51,925 bases of DNA, from contig CANRBV010000005.1 in assembly GCA_947628965.1 (NCBI GenBank), forward strand, positions 1 to 51,925, in the 5' to 3' direction. Positions 34,627 through 42,952 of the stretch are shown one piece after another. A program made the translations under genes and the position numbers. The stretch's first letter is position 1; every line of letters starts with the position of its first letter. Under the pieces are notes generated by a model. It saw only the letters and a list, made by a program, of their open reading frames with translations. It was not told the origin of the DNA and searched no databases. The DNA comes from an uncultured Bacilli bacterium. Its GTDB lineage: Bacteria > Bacillota_I > Bacilli_A > RF39 > UBA660.

Positions 34627-34683
34627 GTTTATCACCCTTTATTATGTCTTTATTTTACCATAAGGAAAAATAAAAGAAAAGAA
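34462..34683. repeat. right copy of the perfect 222-bp direct repeat
   Basis: The partner of 32687-32908. It abuts the end of the kinase gene (stop at 34694), so this copy marks the ancestral junction. Confidence 0.93.
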
Positions 34684-34693
34684 GAATTCATTG

Positions 34694-35404
34694 CTAAATT
34701 CTTTCTAAATCCTGTTTCAATTCTTTTACGTTTTTATAATTTAAATTTTTATCCTCTACTAGAGTTTTTCCTAATATAGAATCAAGAAGGAAAGGTGCTC
34801 CTATTACATGTTCCGTAATAGATAACTTTAACGATTCTTTTTCAATGATGATTTCATTTTTTGTTAAACCATAAAAAAGATTTTCTCCCGTAAATAATTG
34901 ATACATAATAATTCCAAAAGCATAAATATCATAGGATACATCTGCCTTTTTTTCATAAATTTGACTAAGAGAACAATATTTAATCGTTCCATATTCTATT
35001 TGTTCTCCTATAAAAGCAGAACTTCCCCAATCTAGTACATAAACCATTCCTTCTTTAGAAATCATAATATTATTTGGCTTCAAGTCACAATGGATAATAT
35101 TTTTAGCGTGCGTATATTCTAATATAGTACACAATTGAATTAAAAAATTACGTGTTGTCTTTCTATCATAGAATGTTTTATCTTGCAATAGCTCTCCTTC
35201 AATATATTCATAAAGAATATAATGCTGTTCTTTATTATATTCAACTATTTTAGGTACAAAAGGATATTCTTTTAATAAATTGACTTTTTCATACTCATTT
35301 TGTAATATTTTTAACGTTGCCTCATTAATTGTAGCCAGCTGTTTTTTTAAATATTTTTTATTATTACTAGAAATAACTTCACAATAAAAATTATCTTTCT
35401 TCAT
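34694..35404 (-). CDS. Ser/Thr protein kinase of the type VII locus
   Basis: The 236-residue protein is a minimal kinase domain with no membrane helix. The N lobe has K-K-x-L (possible beta-3 lysine near residue 20) and ENEYEKVNLL-type helix residues. The hinge is YILYEYIEGELL. The catalytic loop is IIHCDLKPNNIMI (Asp107, Lys109, Asn112), and the Mg motif is VLDWGSS with DWG in place of DFG (Asp125). YDIYAFGIIMYQLFTGE is the F helix. The catalytic residues are present, so activity is likely. Firmicute T7SS normally has EssB/YukC, whose cytosolic part is a pseudokinase fold fused to a membrane helix. None is present in the window, and this soluble kinase beside a one-helix zinc-ribbon protein may fill that place (inference). 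It overlaps the 109-residue gene by 4 bases. Confidence 0.88.
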   Translation of the reverse strand: MKKDNFYCEVISSNNKKYLKKQLATINEATLKILQNEYEKVNLLKEYPFVPKIVEYNKEQHYILYEYIEGELLQDKTFYDRKTTRNFLIQLCTILEYTHAKNIIHCDLKPNNIMISKEGMVYVLDWGSSAFIGEQIEYGTIKYCSLSQIYEKKADVSYDIYAFGIIMYQLFTGENLFYGLTKNEIIIEKESLKLSITEHVIGAPFLLDSILGKTLVEDKNLNYKNVKELKQDLERI

Positions 35405-35730
35405 CTTTTAATCTCCTGACTACTTTCACGACTCACAATTTCCGTAATATCCATTTGTTCTATTAGATAATAATTATTTGCATCTTCATTTTCATTTATA
35501 CAAGCATAATCAAAATCATTAAAATCTACTTCTACTATGGTATAGATGGCTTCACTATTGGCAATTTTAATTTTGTCTCCAACATTTAATTTTTCACTTA
35601 TAAAAGGATTTTTTCTTTTTTCTTCTAAATAATCATAGTACTCTTTTCCTTTTAAAATTTTTCCATCCACAGTTTCATATTGTATTTCATTTGTATAAAG
35701 TTCACTTGTAAAATTACCTTGTTCTTCCAT
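35401..35730 (-). CDS. hypothetical small protein of the type VII locus
   Basis: I do not recognise this 109-residue acidic protein. The centre (KLNVGDKIKIANSEAIYTIVEVDFNDFDYACINE) looks like a small SH3-like beta barrel, and there is no membrane helix or signal. It follows the large toxin gene and overlaps the kinase gene by 4 bases, so it is cotranslated with the kinase. It could be a kinase adaptor or an immunity protein for the toxin. Nothing in the sequence decides this. Confidence 0.7.
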   Translation of the reverse strand: MEEQGNFTSELYTNEIQYETVDGKILKGKEYYDYLEEKRKNPFISEKLNVGDKIKIANSEAIYTIVEVDFNDFDYACINENEDANNYYLIEQMDITEIVSRESSQEIKR

Positions 35731-35821
35731 TTATATCACTCTCCTTTAGATTATAGTATGTTTATTTTATAAGCACAATCCCCATTAAAATTCTTTTATT
35801 TTATCTAAACTATAAGACTTT

Positions 35822-38800
35822 TTATACTTCCGAATGAACTTCCTCATCTTTTACATTAGACATTTGGACAGATGAATTTTTATTTTTTATAGTGTTCATA
35901 TCATCTAATTGTTCAATATTTATTGTTTCTTTCTTAACATTCGAAGTTTCAATAGGAATTGCATCTACTTGAATAATATATTGTCTGCTTTCCTTATTAT
36001 AAATCGGAGCAGATTTTACTTTATATTGCATATTTCTAGGTAATAATAACTCTTGTTGGTTATAGCCTCCTACTCCAGTAAATGATTCTAAATACATAGC
36101 TTTCATACCTTTTGGTAACTCAATTCTTAACAAAATTTTTCTTGTCGAATTTATATGAGCTGGCAACACACTAGTACTAGAATGAGCACTATCATTTAAA
36201 ATTGTTCCAATTCTGATATCCTTTAATTTAATTTGTTCTCCATTTGAATATAATTGATTAACACCACGGTAAACCAACAAATTATCTTGTAGTCCTGGAC
36301 TTTGTTCTATCAAATTATCTAATATTTCATTTATTTGTTCTACACTCAAAGAATCTGATATTGGATGATTAGGATGAGATTCGTTATATTCTCGCTTACA
36401 TTCATTTAAATAGTCTTCTATAAATTCAAGTTTTGTTCCATCCATTCTATAATTATCATAATAAGTTACTGCATTTCTATTATAAGCCGCTAAGGCTGGA
36501 CCAAAATATCGTGTAAACATATAAATGGTTTGTTTCTCTATATTTGTTAAATTTAACTGTTCATTGTTCATGTACTTTATCAATTGTTTCTGTTCATCGG
36601 AAAGATATTTTTCTAACACATTATATAAAAGTTGTTCATCCATGTCTCCTACAAGTATATTTTTTCTTACTTTTTGATTATTTTCATCTAGTTTCATTTC
36701 ATATGTTATACCCTCTATACCGTGAAACATATTTTCTTCTATATCATATAAGTATTGCTTTGCATCATGAAAATAATTAGCAACTTCTTGTCTATTAAGT
36801 AAATTGACATTATTAGAAGAATCACGATGATAAATAGTATTTACAACTGTATTAAAAGATTTTTGAAAACGATTTAATTCATCTAAACTTTCATTTTTTG
36901 ATTTTAAATCATAAAGCAATTTTTGTTTTAAAGTAGAAATTTTATTTTTAATATTTGTAAAGCCATTTATTTTTAATTTTTCTGTTGTTTCTAATTTTTC
37001 TGTTGTTTCCATGTCCCGATTAGAATCTAAATCTGCATTTTTCATTTCCATATAAATTTGTTCTATTTCTTCAGGTTTGTAATTATATATACCTTTTTCC
37101 ATATTATCTGCAATAGCTGAATACTTTATATCCATCATTTGGAGCCATTCTTCACCAAATAGTTCTTTAGAAATTTCTAAAGCTGTTTGCATATCATAAA
37201 ATTTCATTCTTGTAAAATCAGCAAATTGTTCATCAAAACTTCTAGATGGATTGGCTTGAAAATAATTTTTATCATGTGTACGTAAAAAACCATTATCATA
37301 AATTGTACTATAATAAGGATTATCCCCATTATAAATACTATCTACAATACCGCAGATAACATCATAAATCTGCATTGTTTCATCATTATCACACATATAA
37401 AAGAAATTGTTTTTTCCCCATTCATTTTTATATCCACTAAGAATATATTCTTTTATCTTTGCTTTATCATTTGCTTCTATCAACTGATTAACTGTTTCTG
37501 GTTTATCCTTCTTAATTTTACAAGCATCTTCTAAAGATTCTCGAAGAGAAGTAGGATTTTCCATTATTTTTTCTATTTCTGCATCAAAAGTTTCTTTATT
37601 ATATTCCATGTAATTATTTACATCTATAATAGATTGTTGCCATAATCTTTCTTTGTAATCGCGTGCTTCTTGTAAAAAAGATTCTATCTTTTTAGGATTA
37701 TTCTTCCATTTTGTTTTTATATTTTCTGAAATATCTGAATATTCATCTGGTACATGAACTCCATCAATTAAATGAAAAAGTGCATGGCCAAGTTCATGAG
37801 AAAATGTTCCATTACTAATCTCAATTTCTCTTTGAATGTCAAAAGTACCATTATCAAATATATAATTTGTATCCCTAAACAAAGTTTTACCTAAAGTCTG
37901 AATATCGTATAAATTTATTTTTAGGACATTTTCTAATTTATTAATATTATTTACAATTTTTTTAGTACTTTCATCTCCCGTATTTAAAGCATGCAATAAA
38001 ACATCACTAAACACTTTAGCAGAACCATAATCCATATTATCAATATTGTTTCTAATATAATCTTGAGCGGACTTAGGTAATTTATTAAAATTAGAATCTA
38101 ACGTTATATTTTCTATATTATCAGCATTCAAAACTTCTATATTTCCCGTGTTATTAGCCTGCAAATCTAAAGATTTATTTTTGGGATTTTTAAATAAGGA
38201 ATTTAAATAACTATCTTTAATGGATTGAACATTCTTTTTATTATTAACATAAGCTTCAATTTTTTTTCCTTCTTCAGTATTTTTATAATTATCATATACA
38301 TCTTTTGAGACAGATTCATAAACTAATTCATCATTTTGTTGCTTTAATATAAAATATTCTTTGGTTGCATTTTGATTTGTTAAATCAAATTTTCCATCAT
38401 AACTAATTGCATGATCATCCAGATTTCTTATTTTTAATTTTGAACTTTCGATAACATCTGTTGTTGGCATAACTTTAATGGCTGTTGCTGTCAAAGGCAA
38501 ATAATCTAAATTGGTTGCAAAAGCACCTACATCAGGAATTTCGGAAAAAAAGAAAGTTTTTGGATTTCCATAAGAAGCATTTATACCACTAGGTTTAATA
38601 TAACCACTTTGAAGAATTTGATCTGCCGCATTGGTAAAATGATACAAACCACTTTTTTCAATTTTCTCATTTATTCCAACAAAATTATTCGTATTTTTAT
38701 ATACATATCTTTTTAAATTTGATTCTAAAGTAAGTCGCAATGATTGTGGTAACGAAAAATTATTATATTTTAAACCAGTTATTTTATTTTGAGTTTGAAC

Positions 38801-40900
38801 ATTTTGTTTTACTATTTGTGCATTAATTTCACTAGCTACTAGATTTGGTGAATTTAAAATTCCACCCGTAATGGCTCCATAAATAGCACTCTTTTCTGCA
38901 TTTTTTGTTACTTCTTTTAGATCAATTTCTTCATTAAAAATTTTATATCGCATTAAAGCATCTACATATTCTTGTGAACCTTCTTCTATACCTTCTTTTA
39001 ACATAGAGTGTGCAAATGTTTTTAAACTAGTAACATTAACATCACTTAATCCTGGTATTGCTCCTAAAAATCTTTCTAAAGTTGTTTCTGATACCCCAGA
39101 TAAAACTCCATATGCTACGGCATGTTTCAATTCTTTACCTTCTACCATCGCACTATGATAGCTACTACCTCCAGCACTTATTCCCATACTAATACTACCT
39201 ACCGCTGGTGTACAAAGAATACCTAAGGCCATACTTGGTAACATGTTTCCAATACTTTGGGATATTTCATAATTATTATCGAGTATTCCATCGTATTTTT
39301 CCGTATTTTGTAATGCTTCTAAAATATACATAGATTCATATTCATCTTCACTATAAATTCTCGAATCAATTTCTAAATTATTTTCAATTCCTAAAAGGGA
39401 AGAAGCATATGCCCCTACTCCTTTTATTGCATTTGCAAATCCGCTAAAATGCAACTCTGTTCCATCTCCAACACCTTTTGCTGTTACTTTCACATGATTT
39501 TTTAAAAAACTTGATAACCTTTTCTTGGTTTCTTCATTCGCTTTTTCATCCTCTAAACCATTTAAAAACTTTTGAGCTTTTATATATCCATTTAATTGAT
39601 TGACACTATTTTTAGTGGCAAATAAATATTCCTCTGCTGTATCTTTACCACATTTTTCCCATAAGTAATTATACATTTTTGCAAGTTCAGGATTCGTTTC
39701 CGATGCTTTTAGTAAACTTTCTAGTTCTCCTTTATGCTCTATTGTAATTTGATCTCGATTGAAGCTTTGATTTAATACTCTAAATTCTTCTAAAGGACTC
39801 ACCTTTATTCCATCTTTATTTGCTGTTCGGTAGGAATCTAAACTTAGTGTATCATACGTATAATCTTGATAATCCTTAGTCAAAGGTAATAAGTCATAAA
39901 TCACACATTTTTTTAATTCATTTGTTTTTTCAATAGAAGCTTCTAAAGTTGCTTTATCACTTTTTAAATCATTTAATCTTTTACTAAATTCTTGATATGT
40001 AAGAAATCCTGTTGATTCTTTTACTGAATTTGTTAATTCTTTTTCATTCTTAGCAAGAGTATCATACCATTCCTTTATGGTACTATCTTTTTCTTTACAT
40101 AATTTAAATAACGCATCAAAACTTAATTTTTTTAATTCTTCTTCTGTTATTCCTAATTCTTTTAATTTATCTTCATTAACCCCTAATGTTTTATAATCAC
40201 TAATTGCACCTCTGGCATCAGATTCTACTACTCTTTTTTGATCTTCCAAAAATTCATATTGTCTATTAAAACCTTTTTCAAAAGGTAATAATTTTGCTAA
40301 TTCTTCATCTACTATTTTTAATAATTCATTATATTCATCAATTTCTTTTTGGTACGCTTCTTCATATGTACTAAGTAAACTTTGAAAGTCATCACTTTCA
40401 ATACTTTCTAATAAATTGGCATTATCAGCATAGGCACCTAAATCCATATTAAAATTGTTATTAGCATCATTTAAGTTTTCTGTATCAAAAGTAGCCTTTT
40501 GAATTGTATTTAAGTTTGGAGTTTCTAAAGAAACATGTAGAACTGAAAAAATATCTTCGTCGGTTAATTTTAATTTTTTTAAGGAATTACGATATTGTTC
40601 TACAGAGCCTTTTGTACTTGAATCAAAAATATTTTGTGTTCCAATATTACTTAAATTTTGTTCAATAGCTTCTAAATCATTGGTATATTCACTAATATAT
40701 TCTGAAACGTTTTCAATATTCTTAGCAATCGTTTGATAATTTTTATTAATTTTTTCTAAATATTTGGATACCAATGTACCGCTCGAATTAAATCCATTTG
40801 GAATAAAAGTATTTTTTTTATTTTGATAGTAGGTTTTAAAATTTTTCATTTTATCTACATTTATTTTCATTGCACTCGTATTAGCATAAAATCGTTCCAT
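35822..40900 (-). CDS. giant multidomain type VII-associated toxin with ADP-ribosyltransferase C terminus
   Basis: The 1692-residue protein starts with a helical, WXG/LXG-like secretion region (MERFYANTSAMKINVDKMKNF; coiled segments to about 400). A hydrophobic Gly/Ala/Ser-rich segment follows (about 550-615; SMGISAGGSSYHSAMVEGKE). A domain near 750-830 begins GLYHFTNAADQILQSGYIKPS, recalling HYD1/TNT-like ADP-ribosyltransferase folds. A zincin motif follows near 1036 (FSHELGHALFHLIDG, HExxH). The C-terminal ADP-ribosyltransferase has LLVYRGV (Arg about 1544), HSSTSVLP (STS about 1576) and GYNQQELLLP (Q-x-E, Glu about 1616). The R-STS-QxE set is that of C3/VIP2-type toxins, and the Gln form usually marks Asn or Arg targets in Rho-like or other GTPases. 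No signal peptide is seen. Export by the neighbouring EssC is inferred from context. Confidence 0.85.
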   Translation of the reverse strand: MERFYANTSAMKINVDKMKNFKTYYQNKKNTFIPNGFNSSGTLVSKYLEKINKNYQTIAKNIENVSEYISEYTNDLEAIEQNLSNIGTQNIFDSSTKGSVEQYRNSLKKLKLTDEDIFSVLHVSLETPNLNTIQKATFDTENLNDANNNFNMDLGAYADNANLLESIESDDFQSLLSTYEEAYQKEIDEYNELLKIVDEELAKLLPFEKGFNRQYEFLEDQKRVVESDARGAISDYKTLGVNEDKLKELGITEEELKKLSFDALFKLCKEKDSTIKEWYDTLAKNEKELTNSVKESTGFLTYQEFSKRLNDLKSDKATLEASIEKTNELKKCVIYDLLPLTKDYQDYTYDTLSLDSYRTANKDGIKVSPLEEFRVLNQSFNRDQITIEHKGELESLLKASETNPELAKMYNYLWEKCGKDTAEEYLFATKNSVNQLNGYIKAQKFLNGLEDEKANEETKKRLSSFLKNHVKVTAKGVGDGTELHFSGFANAIKGVGAYASSLLGIENNLEIDSRIYSEDEYESMYILEALQNTEKYDGILDNNYEISQSIGNMLPSMALGILCTPAVGSISMGISAGGSSYHSAMVEGKELKHAVAYGVLSGVSETTLERFLGAIPGLSDVNVTSLKTFAHSMLKEGIEEGSQEYVDALMRYKIFNEEIDLKEVTKNAEKSAIYGAITGGILNSPNLVASEINAQIVKQNVQTQNKITGLKYNNFSLPQSLRLTLESNLKRYVYKNTNNFVGINEKIEKSGLYHFTNAADQILQSGYIKPSGINASYGNPKTFFFSEIPDVGAFATNLDYLPLTATAIKVMPTTDVIESSKLKIRNLDDHAISYDGKFDLTNQNATKEYFILKQQNDELVYESVSKDVYDNYKNTEEGKKIEAYVNNKKNVQSIKDSYLNSLFKNPKNKSLDLQANNTGNIEVLNADNIENITLDSNFNKLPKSAQDYIRNNIDNMDYGSAKVFSDVLLHALNTGDESTKKIVNNINKLENVLKINLYDIQTLGKTLFRDTNYIFDNGTFDIQREIEISNGTFSHELGHALFHLIDGVHVPDEYSDISENIKTKWKNNPKKIESFLQEARDYKERLWQQSIIDVNNYMEYNKETFDAEIEKIMENPTSLRESLEDACKIKKDKPETVNQLIEANDKAKIKEYILSGYKNEWGKNNFFYMCDNDETMQIYDVICGIVDSIYNGDNPYYSTIYDNGFLRTHDKNYFQANPSRSFDEQFADFTRMKFYDMQTALEISKELFGEEWLQMMDIKYSAIADNMEKGIYNYKPEEIEQIYMEMKNADLDSNRDMETTEKLETTEKLKINGFTNIKNKISTLKQKLLYDLKSKNESLDELNRFQKSFNTVVNTIYHRDSSNNVNLLNRQEVANYFHDAKQYLYDIEENMFHGIEGITYEMKLDENNQKVRKNILVGDMDEQLLYNVLEKYLSDEQKQLIKYMNNEQLNLTNIEKQTIYMFTRYFGPALAAYNRNAVTYYDNYRMDGTKLEFIEDYLNECKREYNESHPNHPISDSLSVEQINEILDNLIEQSPGLQDNLLVYRGVNQLYSNGEQIKLKDIRIGTILNDSAHSSTSVLPAHINSTRKILLRIELPKGMKAMYLESFTGVGGYNQQELLLPRNMQYKVKSAPIYNKESRQYIIQVDAIPIETSNVKKETINIEQLDDMNTIKNKNSSVQMSNVKDEEVHSEV

Positions 40901-40983
40901 CTAAATACATCCTTTCTAAATAGAGGCATGAAAAAATAACCTACTCTACATTAAATAAATTTTAGCATATTTTTAGATTGCTT

Positions 40984-41481
40984 TCAATGACTTAATAGGT
41001 TATCAATCGTTTTTTCTAAGGTGGTAATATTTCGAGTTTTAGTAGCTATTAAATTACTTTTAGCGTTAATTTGGTTCACTACACCTTGATCAAGAATTGT
41101 TCTTTCTTCTTCATATTCTTCTCCATAATCATCTATATAAGAATATATTTCCGTTTTATATTTATGTTTTTCTAGCTCTACAATCTCTGCTTTTAAATTT
41201 TTTATTTCTTTTTCTAAAGTTTGAATTCTAATGATGTGTTCACAAGCGGTTTTTAAAGTGGTTAAGTTTTTTTTCAAAGTAGAAACTGAACCGATTTTAG
41301 AACTCGCCATAATTTCATCTGTTTTTGTTTTAATCACACCAGTAATAGAAGAATATAAAACATCAGAATTTGTTAAATTGGCTTTTATTGTTTCCAGACT
41401 ATAAATTGGTAATTCATTTAAAGCAGACTCAATTGTATTTTTTAAGGATTCTGCTGAAACATTTGAATATTTACTCATCAT
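40984..41481 (-). CDS. coiled-coil accessory protein of the type VII toxin
   Basis: The 165-residue protein is predicted all-helical. Its N-terminal half is Ser/Thr-rich (YSNVSAESLKNTIESALNEL) and its C-terminal half has a long heptad-like stretch (RIQTLEKEIKNLKAEIVELEKHKY ... NITTLEKTIDNLLSH). LXG toxins are normally encoded just after one to three small helical partners (Lap-type) needed for export. Its position directly upstream of the 1692-residue toxin fits that role. No enzymatic motif is visible. Confidence 0.75.
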   Translation of the reverse strand: MMSKYSNVSAESLKNTIESALNELPIYSLETIKANLTNSDVLYSSITGVIKTKTDEIMASSKIGSVSTLKKNLTTLKTACEHIIRIQTLEKEIKNLKAEIVELEKHKYKTEIYSYIDDYGEEYEEERTILDQGVVNQINAKSNLIATKTRNITTLEKTIDNLLSH

Positions 41482-41492
41482 ATCAAATTCCT

Positions 41493-41780
41493 CTAAAACT
41501 TCATATAATTGCTTATTCCGTGATCTGTTTTTCGATAATTTTCAACAACAGCATCCAAATATACTTTTACATTATAAAATTTAGTATTCACACTTTCCAT
41601 ATTATTTAAAATCATTTTTACTTGTTCAAAAAAATAGTTTCTTGTTTCAGAATTCCAATTGGCATTATTATAAATAATTTTATAAGATTCTTCCAGGGAA
41701 TCCATGATTGTATTAATTTTTTTAAAAAAAGAATTTAATGCCGTAGCATAATTTTCTAGTTCATTATAATCGCAATACAT
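41493..41780 (-). CDS. WXG100-like small helical protein
   Basis: A 95-residue helical-hairpin protein with NANWNSETRNYFFEQ at the mid-turn. The W-N-S turn stands where ESAT-6-like proteins have W-x-G. Two long helices flank it, and the C terminus has V-x-x-Y...NYR. It is a candidate partner or targeting factor for the toxin. The sequence is too divergent for a firm family call. Confidence 0.72.
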   Translation of the reverse strand: MYCDYNELENYATALNSFFKKINTIMDSLEESYKIIYNNANWNSETRNYFFEQVKMILNNMESVNTKFYNVKVYLDAVVENYRKTDHGISNYMKF

Positions 41781-41791
41781 AGTTATCCCTT

Positions 41792-42085
41792 CTATTCTAT
41801 ATTCAGTTCTTTATTTAAATATTGTGTATCTACTATCTCTTCTGTTTTTACATAGCCTTTTACAAATTCATTAAAAGATTCTATTTGCTTTTTAAAATTA
41901 TCTAATTCACTCATAAAGTCATTCATTTTTGTCAAAAAATTAGAATATTCCTTTTTTTTCCAAATATTTCCAATATCTGCTATAGTTTTTTCTATATCAT
42001 TTGTATTGGATTCCAAATCTTCAATATATCCTTCACATTTATTTGTTTCATTTCGAAGTATTTTGGTATTTGCTAGAATTATCAT
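41792..42085 (-). CDS. WXG100-like small helical protein
   Basis: A 97-residue helical-hairpin protein with the mid-turn DIGNIWKKKEYSNFLTKM, where W-K-K replaces W-x-G, and a heptad-rich second helix (FMSELDNFKKQIESFNEFVKGYV). It is the first gene after the double hairpin that follows the tandem WXG100 gene, with ribosome site AAAGGGTGAT. It is probably a heterodimer partner of the 95-residue protein or of the toxin N terminus (inference). Confidence 0.7.
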   Translation of the reverse strand: MIILANTKILRNETNKCEGYIEDLESNTNDIEKTIADIGNIWKKKEYSNFLTKMNDFMSELDNFKKQIESFNEFVKGYVKTEEIVDTQYLNKELNIE

Positions 42086-42095
42086 AGTATCACCC

Positions 42096-42158
42096 TTTTA
42101 TAAATAAGTTTTTAAATTATTTAAAAACTTATTTATAAAAACCACTTTAGTGGTTTTT
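42096..42158 (-). terminator. double hairpin after the tandem WXG100 gene
   Basis: Immediately after the stop, AAAAACCACT (42137-42141 and on) and AGTGGTTTTT (to 42158) form a 10-bp terminator stem. The next element is a perfect 22-bp inverted repeat (42096-42117 and 42119-42140, one-base centre). The 3' end of the first stem lies within the second, so the two hairpins can exclude each other. It would limit read-through into the toxin genes and protect the WXG100 mRNA. Confidence 0.7.
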
Positions 42159-42804
42159 AACGTGCTACATCAGCATTTTGAGCATTTTCTGCTGCTTGTG
42201 AAATATTAGATATACATATTTCTAAATTGCTTAATACAGTTTTCATATTTGTTGTTAAAGTTTCTAATAATTCATCATGAGCACTTGCAGCAGCTTCTCC
42301 ATCCCATAAACCAGTTCCATCATTTACCTGCATAATTTCTCTTTCTAAGTTTCCATATACTTCTGTTAAGCGTTCTTTAATTGACTTTAAGCTTCCGCCA
42401 ATTTCTAAAATTCTTGCATAATCATAAACTACTGCTTCTTGTCTTATTATTTCAGGAACATAATCAGAAATATTAGAATAGCTTAAATTCATAGCTCCCG
42501 CTACGTTAGTATTTCCTCCTAAATTTGAAACTTCTAAGTTTTCAACATTTTTGTTTACAGAATTCATTGCTTCTTGAAAAGATGTACCAAAAGCATTAAT
42601 AAATTGAATTAAAGCCTTATGCGTTGCTGTAAAATCTTCATAGTTTTTTGCAGCGGCAGCTCCTGTCCATACATTTGGTTGAGCTAATGCATCCATTTGT
42701 TGTCCGAACTCTTTTGAACAACTTGAGATATTTTCGTCTAAATATCTTGCAACTTTGTTAGACCATTCATTAATTCTAATAGGGTCATATCTAAATATTG
42801 CCAT
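42157..42804 (-). CDS. tandem (single-chain) WXG100 protein
   Basis: ESAT-6/WXG100 proteins are about 100-residue helical hairpins secreted by type VII systems as homo- or heterodimers. This 215-residue protein contains two such units in one chain. Unit 1 has NVWTGAAAAKNYEDF (Trp46) and unit 2 has GLWDGEAAASAHDEL (Trp167), joined by a Gly/Asn-rich linker (SNLGGNTNVAGAMNLSYS, about 93-110). This looks like a covalent dimer. It is the first gene of the operon, directly behind a promoter and a strong ribosome site AGAAGG, and is followed by a terminator, as expected for a highly expressed substrate or chaperone-like component. Confidence 0.88.
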   Translation of the reverse strand: MAIFRYDPIRINEWSNKVARYLDENISSCSKEFGQQMDALAQPNVWTGAAAAKNYEDFTATHKALIQFINAFGTSFQEAMNSVNKNVENLEVSNLGGNTNVAGAMNLSYSNISDYVPEIIRQEAVVYDYARILEIGGSLKSIKERLTEVYGNLEREIMQVNDGTGLWDGEAAASAHDELLETLTTNMKTVLSNLEICISNISQAAENAQNADVAR

Positions 42805-42846
42805 TTTTTTACCTTCTTTCTATTGTATACATCATATACTATTTAA

Positions 42847-42875
42847 AGCATAACATGAAAGATTAAGAATTTCAA
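42847..42875 (-). promoter_or_regulatory. promoter of the type VII secretion operon
   Basis: TTGAAA (42870-42875), a 17-base spacer and TATGCT (42847-42852) with an extended TG give a plausible sigma-A promoter about 45 bases before the tandem WXG100 start. Confidence 0.6.
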
Positions 42876-42917
42876 AAGAATTGTAAACAACTAGACTTTA
42901 CTTTACATTTTATATAT

Positions 42918-42952
42918 ACAAAAGAAGAAAAGCTTTTGAGCTTTCTTCTTTT
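42918..42952 (-). terminator. terminator of the methyltransferase gene
   Basis: AAAAGAAGAAAAGCT and AGCTTTCTTCTTTT form a stem with one bulge, overlapping the methyltransferase stop and followed by a T-containing tail. It separates the glycan locus from the type VII locus. Confidence 0.75.

Noticed and set aside
34444..34635. Second zinc-ribbon ORF as an independent functional gene
   Set aside because: It is a perfect duplicate that loses its membrane helix at the repeat boundary and gains a short unrelated tail, so it is treated as a truncated copy.
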